Positions 52,213 through 60,433 of a DNA stretch of 64,000 nucleotides are shown here, piece by piece (the first letter of the stretch is position 1; each line of letters begins with the position of its first letter). The DNA lies in assembly GCA_044356305.1 (NCBI GenBank), contig JBIKWM010000001.1, positions 1-64,000 of the forward strand. Direction: 5' to 3'. Source of the stretch: JBIKWM01 sp044356305. Lineage in GTDB: Bacteria; Bacteroidota; Bacteroidia; UBA10329. The notes under the pieces are model-generated. The model saw nothing but the letters and a program-made list of their open reading frames with translations. It was not told where the DNA came from and searched no databases. Position numbers and translations under genes: made by a program.

Positions 52213-52770
52213 TCAGAATTCCTTAACGTACAGGTTCTTACCGAACTCCTTGCGCATTTTGCGCACCTGTGTCACAATGCTGGTATCTATCTGCTGGTCG
52301 CCTATCCGAAGCACGAAGCCACCGATCAGATCAGGGTTCACCACTTCTTTCAGTTGCACCTCTCCGCCCACGTTCTTCCTTACAATGGCAAGAACCTGCT
52401 CGCGGGCATCGGAACTGAGCATGGTTGCACTTGTCACAACCGCCTCAGTGATGCCTTTGCGCAGGTTGTACAGTTTTACGAAGCTGTCGGCAATAGCCAT
52501 GAGATGTGCCTCGCGTCCTTTCTCGGTAATCAGTTTCATGAACTTACTCACCAGCTCGCCTACACTCGTCCCGAACACCGCATTGATCACCGCCAATTTC
52601 TTATCGGTACCGATAACTGGACTACGGAACATGGCATCCAGGTCCCTGCTTGCTGTAAGGGTGGCATGCACAAGTTTCATGTCTGCGCAGGCCCGCTCAA
52701 GGTGACCTGTCTGCTCTGCCAGATCGAGCAGCGACTTGGCGTAACGTTTGGAGACTTTGCTTTCTACCAT
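52213..52770 (-). CDS. atpH: ATP synthase delta subunit
   Basis: The 185-residue peripheral-stalk subunit has the family start VSKRYAKSLLDLAEQTG and the C-terminal beta part LKEVVNPDLIGGFVLRIGDQQIDTSI. It lies between atpF and atpA in the usual order. Confidence 0.94.
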   Translation of the reverse strand: MVESKVSKRYAKSLLDLAEQTGHLERACADMKLVHATLTASRDLDAMFRSPVIGTDKKLAVINAVFGTSVGELVSKFMKLITEKGREAHLMAIADSFVKLYNLRKGITEAVVTSATMLSSDAREQVLAIVRKNVGGEVQLKEVVNPDLIGGFVLRIGDQQIDTSIVTQVRKMRKEFGKNLYVKEF

Positions 52771-52810
52771 GATGGGCTGTTGGCTGTTAGCCTTTCGCGG
52801 TTGGCCGGTC

Positions 52811-53305
52811 TCAGTTCAGTTTCACATCGTTCAGCAGACTGGCCACGAGCTGCCTCTGCTTATCATCGCTGCTCAGTTCAGCTTTCAGGATCTTCTCAGC
52901 AATGTCGATACTGAGGGTGGCCACCTGATTCTTCAGTTCAGTGATTGCGGCCATCTTCTCGTTTTCAATGCTCTGGCGGGCAGCTACAGTTATAGCAGCG
53001 GCCTCTTTGGTGGCAATTTCTTTGGCATCAGCCACCACCTTGTCGCGCATCTCCTTTGCCTCTTTCAGCATGGCATCGCGTTGGGCGCGGGCCTCATTCA
53101 GTATCCGCTCGTTGTCAGCGGCCAATTGGGCCATTTCCTGTTTGGCACGGTCAGCGGCTTTCAGGGCATCTTCAATGCTCTGTTCGCGCTCCTTTATGCT
53201 CTTGAGAATGGTGGGCCATGCCAATTTGCCCAAGCCTACCCACACCACAAGAAATGCGATGGTCATCCAGATGATGAGACCTACGCCAGGTGTAACTAAT
53301 CCCAT
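52811..53305 (-). CDS. atpF: ATP synthase b subunit
   Basis: The 164-residue protein has one N-terminal membrane helix (GVGLIIWMTIAFLVVWVGLGKLAWPTI). The long charged coiled coil of the stator (ERILNEARAQRDAMLKEAKEMRDKV) follows. It is separated from atpE by 226 bp that contain a strong stem-loop. Confidence 0.94.
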   Translation of the reverse strand: MGLVTPGVGLIIWMTIAFLVVWVGLGKLAWPTILKSIKEREQSIEDALKAADRAKQEMAQLAADNERILNEARAQRDAMLKEAKEMRDKVVADAKEIATKEAAAITVAARQSIENEKMAAITELKNQVATLSIDIAEKILKAELSSDDKQRQLVASLLNDVKLN

Positions 53306-53464
53306 TTCAGTTCAGATTTGTGGTTATCAGACTAGTTTTTGTTCCATGAGGGACTCCCCTCTAAAGTTCCAGCTTAATTTTCAGTTGCGGTTCAGGTTTA
53401 TCAAAAGCACTGGAGGCCCGAATTCCTGCTAGCACATTAATTTAAGGACTGTCAGCCTTTTTTT

Positions 53465-53512
53465 CGACCTGGCCCACAGCCCATACCAATCGTATGGGCC
53501 GGGCCGTGGTCG
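53465..53512 (-). promoter_or_regulatory. Intercistronic stem-loop downstream of atpE
   Basis: CGACC, GGCCC and GCCCATAC on one side pair with GTATGGGC, GGCC and GGTCG on the other, around a 5-base loop. The stem begins about 20 bases after the atpE stop. No U-run follows on the minus strand, so it is more likely an mRNA-stabilising or partial-attenuation element that raises subunit c output than a full terminator. Confidence 0.6.
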
Positions 53513-53531
53513 GTAAATAATTGCCTATCGC

Positions 53532-53777
53532 TTATTTGAGAGCGATGAGCAGGCAGACGATGATGCCGAAGAAGGCAGCACCTTCAACAAGGGCAGCAGC
53601 CACGATCATGTTGGCGCGGATGTCGCCAGTAGATTCAGGCTGACGGGCCATTGATTCGAGGGCTGAGCCACCGATGCGGCCGATACCGATACCTGCTCCG
53701 ATAGCAGCTACACCGGCACCGATGCCAGCGCCCATGTAGGCATTGGCCAGGTCAAGAAGGATTGAGAGCATTTCCAT
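53532..53777 (-). CDS. atpE: ATP synthase c subunit
   Basis: The 81-residue ring subunit has two membrane helices with the glycine-rich MGAGIGAGVAAIGAGIGIG, the polar loop ARQPE and the ion-binding glutamate in AALVEGAAFFG. The residues after the Glu are Gly-Ala rather than Ser-Thr, which favours proton over sodium coupling. A longer open frame to 54131 overlaps atpB and is not coding; the ATG at 53777 gives the normal length. Confidence 0.97.
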   Translation of the reverse strand: MEMLSILLDLANAYMGAGIGAGVAAIGAGIGIGRIGGSALESMARQPESTGDIRANMIVAAALVEGAAFFGIIVCLLIALK

Positions 53778-53824
53778 GATTGAAGATTGGTTTGGTTGAT
53801 TTGAAGGAGTGTGAATTCTGTTTC

Positions 53825-54973
53825 TTAATGATGATGCTCCTCTACGGCTGTACCGAAGTACAGGGCCGAGAGAAGTGTGAACACGTATGCCTGAAGGAAT
53901 GCCACCAGCAGTTCCATCACATTCATGAATATCCCGAAGGCAAGGCTCACAATACTCACACCGTAACCAGCGGCCGCACCGTACTGATTGGCGAATATGA
54001 ATATGAGACTCATGAATGAAAGGATGATGATGTGTCCTGCGGTGATGTTGGCGAACAGTCGCAGGCACAAGACGAGAGGCTTTGTGAAAATGCCCATGAT
54101 CTCGATGGGAATCATCAAAGGCAACAGCCACACCGGCACACCTGGGGGCGCAACAAGGTGCATCCAGTAATTCTTATTCCCTTTTACTGTAGTGATGATG
54201 AAAGTGAGGATGGCCAGAACCATGGCTACAGCAATATTGCCAGTCACATTGAACCCACCGATGAAGGGAATGAGTCCCAACATGTTGGCAAACCAGATGA
54301 AGAAGAAAATGGTGAGGAGAAACGGCATGAACACCTCGTAATGATGCCCGATGCTGGGTTTGGCCACCTCGTCACGTATGAAGAGCACCAACTGCTCCAT
54401 TATGGTCTGCAGCCCTTTGGGCGCCTGGCCCTGGCGGGTCTTGTATGCCTTGGCCACGCTCAGGAATATACCGAACATGAGCGCAATGGTTATCAATAGG
54501 CCGGCAACAGTTTTGGTGATGCTCAGATCAATAAAGGCACCGGGCGCACCCTTGAACACACCGCCCACGTTCTGGTCGCGGTAGCCCATACCCTTGGCCT
54601 CGATAATATCTATGTGATCCGAATTGAAGTGAGGGTTGTTCTGCCCAAGGCGGATGATATGTCCATGGTCGAGCATGTAGCCGTTGTGTGCAGCATGCCC
54701 GTGGTGAAACGCAGAACTGAGAAACACGCTCAGCCCGTCATCGGTAGAGTAAATGATGACAGGAAGCGGAAGGCTGATGTGTTGCGCATGTTCGCCCTCA
54801 CCAATGGTCATGAAGTGGATATCGTGGGCATCCATAACGTGGTGCATGATCATGTCACCTGCGTTGAACGCCTCTCCACCACCGCTCGCAGCCGCATATG
54901 ACAGCGGAAGAAGTGTAGCTGCCACAAGGAGCAGAAAACTCCTGAAACCCTTATTAATGCTGAATTTCTGCAT
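53825..54973 (-). CDS. atpB: ATP synthase a subunit with histidine-rich N-terminal region
   Basis: From the ATG at 54973 the protein has 382 residues, more than the usual 230-270. A signal-like helix (FLLLVAATLLPLSYAAAS) is followed by a periplasmic stretch of about 120 residues rich in histidine (MHHVMDAHDIHF, FHHGHAAHNG). The stator membrane core comes after it, with the essential arginine in KPLVLCLRLFANITAGH. TATGTTTG at 55012-55019 supports this start. It is the first gene of the atp cluster. Confidence 0.94.
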   Translation of the reverse strand: MQKFSINKGFRSFLLLVAATLLPLSYAAASGGGEAFNAGDMIMHHVMDAHDIHFMTIGEGEHAQHISLPLPVIIYSTDDGLSVFLSSAFHHGHAAHNGYMLDHGHIIRLGQNNPHFNSDHIDIIEAKGMGYRDQNVGGVFKGAPGAFIDLSITKTVAGLLITIALMFGIFLSVAKAYKTRQGQAPKGLQTIMEQLVLFIRDEVAKPSIGHHYEVFMPFLLTIFFFIWFANMLGLIPFIGGFNVTGNIAVAMVLAILTFIITTVKGNKNYWMHLVAPPGVPVWLLPLMIPIEIMGIFTKPLVLCLRLFANITAGHIIILSFMSLIFIFANQYGAAAGYGVSIVSLAFGIFMNVMELLVAFLQAYVFTLLSALYFGTAVEEHHH

Positions 54974-55011
54974 CGTTCCGACCGTTAATGGGGCCGTATT
55001 GAAATCGGGCG

Positions 55012-55019
55012 CAAACATA
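55012..55019 (-). promoter_or_regulatory. -7 element TATGTTTG of the atp operon
   Basis: On the minus strand TATGTTTGC is an exact TAnnTTTG match, 38 bp upstream of the atpB ATG at 54973. Confidence 0.55.
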
Positions 55020-55143
55020 GCAAGTTCATCCATGCGGCTGACAGGCATCGGTCAATCATTTTTTTCTGGCTCTGCAATGTTGGAAGTGCCCTGTTTCTCC
55101 ACTCTGTCCGATTAGCAGAATTGCCACACTTGTATGGTGCAAC

Positions 55144-55410
55144 TTGAAGATAATACGCGCTTCTATCAACTGGCATTTGGTCGTTCTCCTGTTCATGCTG
55201 GTCAGCTCAATGATGTCCTTGATCACGCAAAAAGAGCATTCGACAGGTTGCCTGATTCGTCCTTTATTCCGCCCAGAAACAGACTCTATAGAAGTTCAAA
55301 TCGCCACTTCCAATGGGATGAAGACCGCTCTCAACAGCAATTTCCCGACACGGTCAGGCCTCAGGTCCATTTCCTTAAATTCGCGGCCCTTATTTAAGGA
55401 AGGGCCATGA
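55144..55410 (+). CDS. Doubtful small membrane protein
   Basis: An 88-codon frame begins with a plausible membrane helix (WHLVVLLFMLVSSMMSL), but the remainder is serine- and arginine-rich without recognisable pattern. It overlaps the ileS start and promoter. It may be spurious. I list it because no other gene fills 55020-55375. Confidence 0.2.
   Translation: MKIIRASINWHLVVLLFMLVSSMMSLITQKEHSTGCLIRPLFRPETDSIEVQIATSNGMKTALNSNFPTRSGLRSISLNSRPLFKEGP
55376..55383 (+). promoter_or_regulatory. -7 element TAAATTCG of ileS
   Basis: TAAATTCGC lies 23 bp before the ileS ATG. The same octamer precedes the DksA-like gene at 58812. Confidence 0.45.
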
Positions 55411-58400
55411 AAGCGAAATACCCCGTTTACCCGCAACTCGACCTGCCCAAAGTAGCCGAGGACATGCTGGCCACGTGGGAGCGTGAAGATGCCTTCCGCA
55501 AAAGCATTGACACCCGCGAGGGCTGTCCCCCGTTCGTGTTCTATGAAGGGCCGCCATCGGCCAACGGCATGCCAGGCATCCACCACGTGATGGCCCGCAC
55601 CATCAAGGACATCTTCTGCCGCCATCGCACGCTGAAAGGTTTTCAGGTGAAGCGCAAGGCCGGATGGGACACCCACGGCCTGCCAATCGAATTGGGCGTG
55701 GAGAAGGAACTGGGCATCACCAAGGAGGATATAGGCAAGACCATCACCATTGCCGAATACAATGAGGCGTGCCGCAAGGCCGTGATGAAATACACGGATG
55801 TCTGGAACGACCTCACCCGCAAGATGGGCTATTGGGTGGATATGGACAACCCATACATCACCTACGAGAACACCTACATCGAGAGCGTGTGGTGGCTCCT
55901 CAGCGACCTGTACAAGAAAGGACTGCTCTACAAGGGCTACACCATTCAGCCCTATTCGCCCAAGGCCGGAACAGGTCTCAGTTCGCACGAGCTGAACCAG
56001 CCGGGCACATATCGGGATGTGAAGGATACGACTGTGGTGGCGCAGTTCCGCGCTCCAATGTTGGATGCCAAATTCGGAGGCGAATGTTTCATTCTCGCTT
56101 GGACCACCACGCCTTGGACACTTCCATCAAACACCGCTTTGGCGGTAGGTGAGAAGATCGACTATGTGGCGGTCAAGACCTTCAATCAATACACTTTCAA
56201 TCCCGAGACCGTGATTCTGGCCAAGGATCTGGTGGGAAAATGGTTCAAGGCGGAGAATGCCGCCATCGCCCTTGCCGATTACAAGTCGGGCGACAAGGCT
56301 GTTCCCTTTGAAGTGGTCGCTGAGTTCAAAGGCGCAGCGCTCGTAGGCACCACCTACGAGCAACTGATGCCCTACTCTCAGCCCGAAGGCAGAACCTTTG
56401 AGGTGATCGCGGGCGATTTTGTCTCCACTGAGGATGGCACAGGCATCGTTCACATAGCCCCCACATTCGGTGCGGACGACATGCGCGTGGCCAAGGCCGC
56501 TGGCATCAGCCCCATGCTGGTGGATGACGGACAGGGTACCATGGTGCCTCTGGTAGACCTTCAAGGCCGTTTCCGTCCAGAAGTGACCGACTTCGCTGGC
56601 GAATATGTGAAGGCAGAATATCTGTCGGCAGACGAGATTGAGATTGAAAAGAAGAAGCAGGGCCGCGACAACTACCTCAGCGTGGACGAGCGCATCGCCA
56701 TCAAACTGAAGGAGCAGAACCGCGCTTTCCGCGTGGAGAAATACGAGCACAGCTATCCACATTGCTGGCGCACTGACAAGCCTATCCTGTATTACCCGCT
56801 CGATTCGTGGTTCATCAAGACCACAGCAGCGAAGGACAGGCTCATCGCCCTCAACAAGACCATCAACTGGAAACCTGAAAGCACCGGAACTGGCCGTTTC
56901 GGCAACTGGCTGGAGAACCTACAGGACTGGAACCTGTCACGTTCGCGCTTCTGGGGCATCCCCTTGCCCATCTGGCGCACCGAGGACGGCAGCGAGGCCA
57001 AGTGCATCGGCTCGGTGGAGGAATTGAAGAATGAATGCATCAAGGCCGTGAAAGCGGGCGTGATGGCCGCCAATCCGTTGGAGAAGTTCACTCCGAATGA
57101 TTTCTCGAAGGAGAATTATCAGTCGTTCGACCTTCACAGACCTTATGCCGATGACATCATCCTCGTGTCGGATTCGGGCAAACCGATGAAACGCGAAGCT
57201 GACCTCATTGACGTGTGGTTTGATTCGGGCGCCATGCCTTATGCGCAGATTCACTATCCGTTCGAGAACAAGGATCTGGTGGACGGGAAGAAATACTACC
57301 CGGCCGATTTCATTGCCGAAGGTGTAGATCAGACCCGTGGGTGGTTCTTCACACTGCACGCCATCGCTACTATGTGTTTCGATTCGGTGGCGTTCAAGAA
57401 TGTTGTGAGCAATGGCCTCGTGCTCGACAAGAACGGGCAGAAAATGAGCAAGCGCCTGGGCAACGCGGTCGATCCGTTTGATACCATTGCCAAGTATGGC
57501 CCTGATGCCACACGCTGGTATATGATCACCAATGCTGAGCCGTGGGACAATTTAAAGTTTGATATTGAAGGAATAGCAGAGGTTCAGCGGAAGTTCTTCG
57601 GCACGCTGTACAACACTTACGGGTTCTTCGCCCTGTATGCCAACATTGATAGTTTTGATGGCAGTGAGCGGGAAGTGCCTTTAATCGAACGTCCAGAGAT
57701 GGACCGGTGGGTGCTGTCGAAGCTCAATTCGCTCATCACCGAGGTTGATGGGTATTATAATGACTACGAGCCAAAGAAGGCCGGTCGCGCCATTCAGGAG
57801 TTTGTGACCGACCACCTTAGCAACTGGTATGTGCGCCTTTGCCGCAGGCGTTTCTGGAAAGGTGAGGCATCGGCAGACAAGAACGCGGCCTACCAGACGC
57901 TATACACCTGCCTCGATGTGGTGGCGCACCTGATGAGTCCCATCGCACCTTTTTATGCTGACCGCCTTTATCGCGACCTAAACGCAGTGACGGGCTGCCA
58001 CAAGCATGATTCAGTGCATCTCTCGGCTATGCCTATGGCTGAAATATTGGCCATCGACACTGACCTCGAAGAGCGAATGGCGATTGCCCAAGATGTGACA
58101 TCGCTCATTCTCAGCATCCGTAAAAAAGAGAAGATCCGTGTGCGCCAACCCCTGCAAAAAGTGATGGTTCCGGTACCAGACGACACCTTCCGTAAGCGAC
58201 TTTCAGATGTTGAGCATATTATCCTCAGCGAGGTGAATGTGAAACAGATGGAATACCTATCGCCCGATTCTGATATCATCCGTAGAACTGCCAAGGCCAA
58301 CTTCAAGACCCTTGGACCACGTTATGGTAAACAGATGAAAGGTATTGCTTCGGCCGTGGCGGCATTCACCGGAAAGGAGATTGCCGAACTTTCGGCCAGT

Positions 58401-58814
58401 GGCCAGTTCTTGTTAACGGTTGATGGCGTTGAGGTGACCCTGCTGCCTGCCGATGTTGAAGTGACCGCAGCCGACCTGCCTGGCCACACCGTGGCCTCGG
58501 AAGGCCGCATCACCGTGGCGCTCGACACTACAATAAGCCCTGAGCTGCGGAACGAGGGCTTGGCCCGCGAAGTGGTGAACCGCATCCAGAACATCCGCAA
58601 GGATTTGGGGCTGGATGTGACCGACATCATCAGGCTCGAAGTGGCATCGCACCCTGAACTGGATGTGGCTGTCAAGGGCCACATGGCCTACATCTGCTCC
58701 GAGACCTTGGCCGAAGACATCGAGATAATCCCATCTTTCAGTCGGTCTGAGCTCGAAGCAGTTGAGATTGATGAAGGAATAATCACAAGGATCAACATCA
58801 TCCCACTGAACTAA
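55407..58814 (+). CDS. ileS: Isoleucyl-tRNA synthetase
   Basis: The 1135-residue class I synthetase charges tRNA-Ile. The HIGH-type motif is GIHH in SANGMPGIHHVMA (57-60), and KMSKRLGN lies near residue 680. The CP1 editing domain with TTPWTLPSNTALAVG is intact. The long C-terminal region with the anticodon-binding fold matches the eukaryote-like group (about 1000-1150 residues) rather than the shorter enterobacterial type with a zinc finger. This group often resists mupirocin, from family knowledge. Confidence 0.97.
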   Translation: MKAKYPVYPQLDLPKVAEDMLATWEREDAFRKSIDTREGCPPFVFYEGPPSANGMPGIHHVMARTIKDIFCRHRTLKGFQVKRKAGWDTHGLPIELGVEKELGITKEDIGKTITIAEYNEACRKAVMKYTDVWNDLTRKMGYWVDMDNPYITYENTYIESVWWLLSDLYKKGLLYKGYTIQPYSPKAGTGLSSHELNQPGTYRDVKDTTVVAQFRAPMLDAKFGGECFILAWTTTPWTLPSNTALAVGEKIDYVAVKTFNQYTFNPETVILAKDLVGKWFKAENAAIALADYKSGDKAVPFEVVAEFKGAALVGTTYEQLMPYSQPEGRTFEVIAGDFVSTEDGTGIVHIAPTFGADDMRVAKAAGISPMLVDDGQGTMVPLVDLQGRFRPEVTDFAGEYVKAEYLSADEIEIEKKKQGRDNYLSVDERIAIKLKEQNRAFRVEKYEHSYPHCWRTDKPILYYPLDSWFIKTTAAKDRLIALNKTINWKPESTGTGRFGNWLENLQDWNLSRSRFWGIPLPIWRTEDGSEAKCIGSVEELKNECIKAVKAGVMAANPLEKFTPNDFSKENYQSFDLHRPYADDIILVSDSGKPMKREADLIDVWFDSGAMPYAQIHYPFENKDLVDGKKYYPADFIAEGVDQTRGWFFTLHAIATMCFDSVAFKNVVSNGLVLDKNGQKMSKRLGNAVDPFDTIAKYGPDATRWYMITNAEPWDNLKFDIEGIAEVQRKFFGTLYNTYGFFALYANIDSFDGSEREVPLIERPEMDRWVLSKLNSLITEVDGYYNDYEPKKAGRAIQEFVTDHLSNWYVRLCRRRFWKGEASADKNAAYQTLYTCLDVVAHLMSPIAPFYADRLYRDLNAVTGCHKHDSVHLSAMPMAEILAIDTDLEERMAIAQDVTSLILSIRKKEKIRVRQPLQKVMVPVPDDTFRKRLSDVEHIILSEVNVKQMEYLSPDSDIIRRTAKANFKTLGPRYGKQMKGIASAVAAFTGKEIAELSASGQFLLTVDGVEVTLLPADVEVTAADLPGHTVASEGRITVALDTTISPELRNEGLAREVVNRIQNIRKDLGLDVTDIIRLEVASHPELDVAVKGHMAYICSETLAEDIEIIPSFSRSELEAVEIDEGIITRINIIPLN

Positions 58815-58819
58815 ATTCG
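58812..58819 (+). promoter_or_regulatory. -7 element TAAATTCG of the DksA-like gene
   Basis: TAAATTCGC overlaps the ileS stop codon and ends 7 bp before the next ATG, so the small gene can be transcribed on its own as a nearly leaderless message. Confidence 0.5.
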
Positions 58820-58826
58820 CACCCCC

Positions 58827-59201
58827 ATGTCAGAGAAGACCCGCTACACCAAAGAGGAGCTCGATGAGTTCCGCGCCATCATCAACGAAAAACTCGGAAA
58901 GGCCCGTGAGGACCTGGGCCTGCTGAAGGATCAGATTTCGCACCGCGATGACCACGGCACAGACGACACTTCGCCCCAGTTCAAACTGCTCGATGACGGC
59001 AGCGATGTGCTCTCTAAGGAAGAGATAGTGCAATTGGCCGGGCGCCAACAGAAGTTCATCCAGAACCTGGAGGCTGCGCTGGGCCGCATCGACAATGGTT
59101 CGTATGGCGTATGCCGAGTTACTGGGAAGCTTATCTCTAAAGAGCGCCTCCGTGCCGTGCCTCACGCCACATTGAGCATAGAGGCCAAGAACGCTCAATG
59201 A
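58827..59201 (+). CDS. TraR/DksA-family protein lacking most zinc cysteines
   Basis: The 124-residue protein has the coiled-coil first half of DksA-like proteins (EELDEFRAIINEKLGKAREDLGLL) and the C-terminal YGVCRVTGKLISKERLRAVPHATLSIEA pattern. Of the four zinc cysteines only C96 remains; the other three positions are T, S and A. DksA acts in the RNA polymerase secondary channel with ppGpp. The acidic tip is not obvious here, so a changed role is possible. Zinc-less versions appear, from memory, to be standard in Flavobacteria. Confidence 0.88.
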   Translation: MSEKTRYTKEELDEFRAIINEKLGKAREDLGLLKDQISHRDDHGTDDTSPQFKLLDDGSDVLSKEEIVQLAGRQQKFIQNLEAALGRIDNGSYGVCRVTGKLISKERLRAVPHATLSIEAKNAQ

Positions 59202-59254
59202 ACCATGGCTTTGGGCATACTGCCCGCTTGACCAAGGTTAGAATTAAACTGTGA

Positions 59255-59854
59255 ATGAGAAAGGCTCTGGCTGTCGGCCTGATTGTCCTTTTGCTTGACC
59301 AGGTGGTCAAACTCTGGTTCAAGACCCATTGGATGCTTGGACAGGAGACCGAGGTTTTCCCTTGGTTCATCCTTCACTTTACCGAGAACCGAGGAATGGC
59401 CTTCGGAATGGAGTTCGGTGGCGACTGGGGCAAATTGGCTCTGAGTCTGTTCCGGATACTGGCTGTTGGTGGGTTGGGGTGGTTCACCTGGAAACAGGCC
59501 CAGAAAGGTGCTGGCACCATGGCCATGGTAAGTCTGGGTTTGGTATTGGCAGGCGCGTTGGGCAATATCATAGACAGTCTCTTCTATGGCATACTGTTCA
59601 GCGACAGCTATGGACAGGTGGCCGAATTCCTTCCACCTGATGGCGGCTACGCCCCGATGTTATATGGCAGGGTGGTGGATATGCTCCATTTCCCTCTTAT
59701 AGATGGATATTTCCCTGAGTGGATGCCGTTTTGGGGAGGCGAGCACTTTCTTTTCTTCAGGCCAGTATTCAACGTGGCCGATGCAGCCATTACCGTAGGC
59801 ATTGCGCTGATTCTACTGTTCGAGCGTGAGCTGCTCACCGCACTCGAATCCTGA
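59255..59854 (+). CDS. lspA: Lipoprotein signal peptidase (signal peptidase II)
   Basis: The 199-residue membrane protease cleaves signal peptides of lipoproteins. The four helices and the conserved blocks FTENRGMAFGM, GALGNIIDSLFYG, GRVVDMLHF (catalytic D142) and FNVADAAITVG (N173, D176) are present. An insertion of about 25 residues between the GNIID and GRVVD blocks is a Bacteroidota feature. It follows the DksA-like gene by 53 bp. Confidence 0.95.
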   Translation: MRKALAVGLIVLLLDQVVKLWFKTHWMLGQETEVFPWFILHFTENRGMAFGMEFGGDWGKLALSLFRILAVGGLGWFTWKQAQKGAGTMAMVSLGLVLAGALGNIIDSLFYGILFSDSYGQVAEFLPPDGGYAPMLYGRVVDMLHFPLIDGYFPEWMPFWGGEHFLFFRPVFNVADAAITVGIALILLFERELLTALES

Positions 59855-59893
59855 TCGGACATTGACACTCTTACCGGGGACCTGCCCCTGTAA

Positions 59894-59986
59894 TCAATTG
59901 CCTTTGCCGTACCGGAGCTGAAGAATGTACAGCACAACTACACCTACAAACAGGCTTATGGGGATGAGGGCTTGCATGTTTTCCAT
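59894..59986 (-). CDS. Very small single-helix membrane protein (30 residues)
   Basis: The minus strand encodes MENMQALIPISLFVGVVVLY and then ILQLRYGKGN before a TGA. One clean membrane helix with a basic end suggests a real small subunit-like membrane peptide, comparable in size to CcoQ or KdpF-type proteins, but no partner gene adjoins. It lies between the convergent lspA and the next minus-strand gene. The spacer 59987-60168 shows nothing else. Confidence 0.45.
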   Translation of the reverse strand: MENMQALIPISLFVGVVVLYILQLRYGKGN

Positions 59987-60168
59987 TGCTTGGGGGTATG
60001 GAACGGGGCCACTATTCAAATGTTGTGGCAATCTTATTATAAGGTCATGAATGCAAGATTGATTTTAGATTAAGAGGAATGGCTGAGTTGGCCAAACTCC
60101 AGCATTGACGGGACTTTGCTGAGGCCTGATGTTGAAAGAAAAGTGATATTGTTGAAAACCCGCGGGCC

Positions 60169-60369
60169 TCAGAACGAGCCCGCACGGTGAAGTATCTTCA
60201 ATACAATAAGTGTCATGATGATAAGGAATATGGCCAAAAGGAACAGGCCACTTCCTTTGAACAGCCAGGGAGTGCGTTTCAGATCATCGCGATAGCTGAT
60301 GATAAGGAGCACCGCAAAACCCAATGAGAACATGGCAGCGAACACCCAATGACCAGTCCCGATCTGCAT
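60169..60369 (-). CDS. Small two-helix membrane protein
   Basis: The 66-residue protein has two membrane helices (WVFAAMFSLGFAVLLIISY and GSGLFLLAIFLIIMTLIVLKIL) joined by a charged loop (RDDLKRTPW). The ATG lies 4 bp after TATTTTCG (60374-60381), supporting it as a real gene. Function unknown. Confidence 0.7.
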   Translation of the reverse strand: MQIGTGHWVFAAMFSLGFAVLLIISYRDDLKRTPWLFKGSGLFLLAIFLIIMTLIVLKILHRAGSF

Positions 60370-60373
60370 AGGG

Positions 60374-60381
60374 CGAAAATA
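60374..60381 (-). promoter_or_regulatory. -7 element TATTTTCG, leaderless arrangement
   Basis: On the minus strand TATTTTCG is followed by CCCT and the ATG of the two-helix protein gene. This is one of the clearest examples of the pattern in the window. Confidence 0.55.
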
Positions 60382-60433
60382 GCGAAGGCCCCTATCGGAG
60401 CCTTCACTTTTGACTCAAATGATTCTACTCTGA

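Noticed and set aside
53778..54131. N-terminal extension of ATP synthase subunit c
   Set aside because: The in-frame extension overlaps atpB and has no similarity to the family. The ATG at 53777 gives the standard 81 residues.
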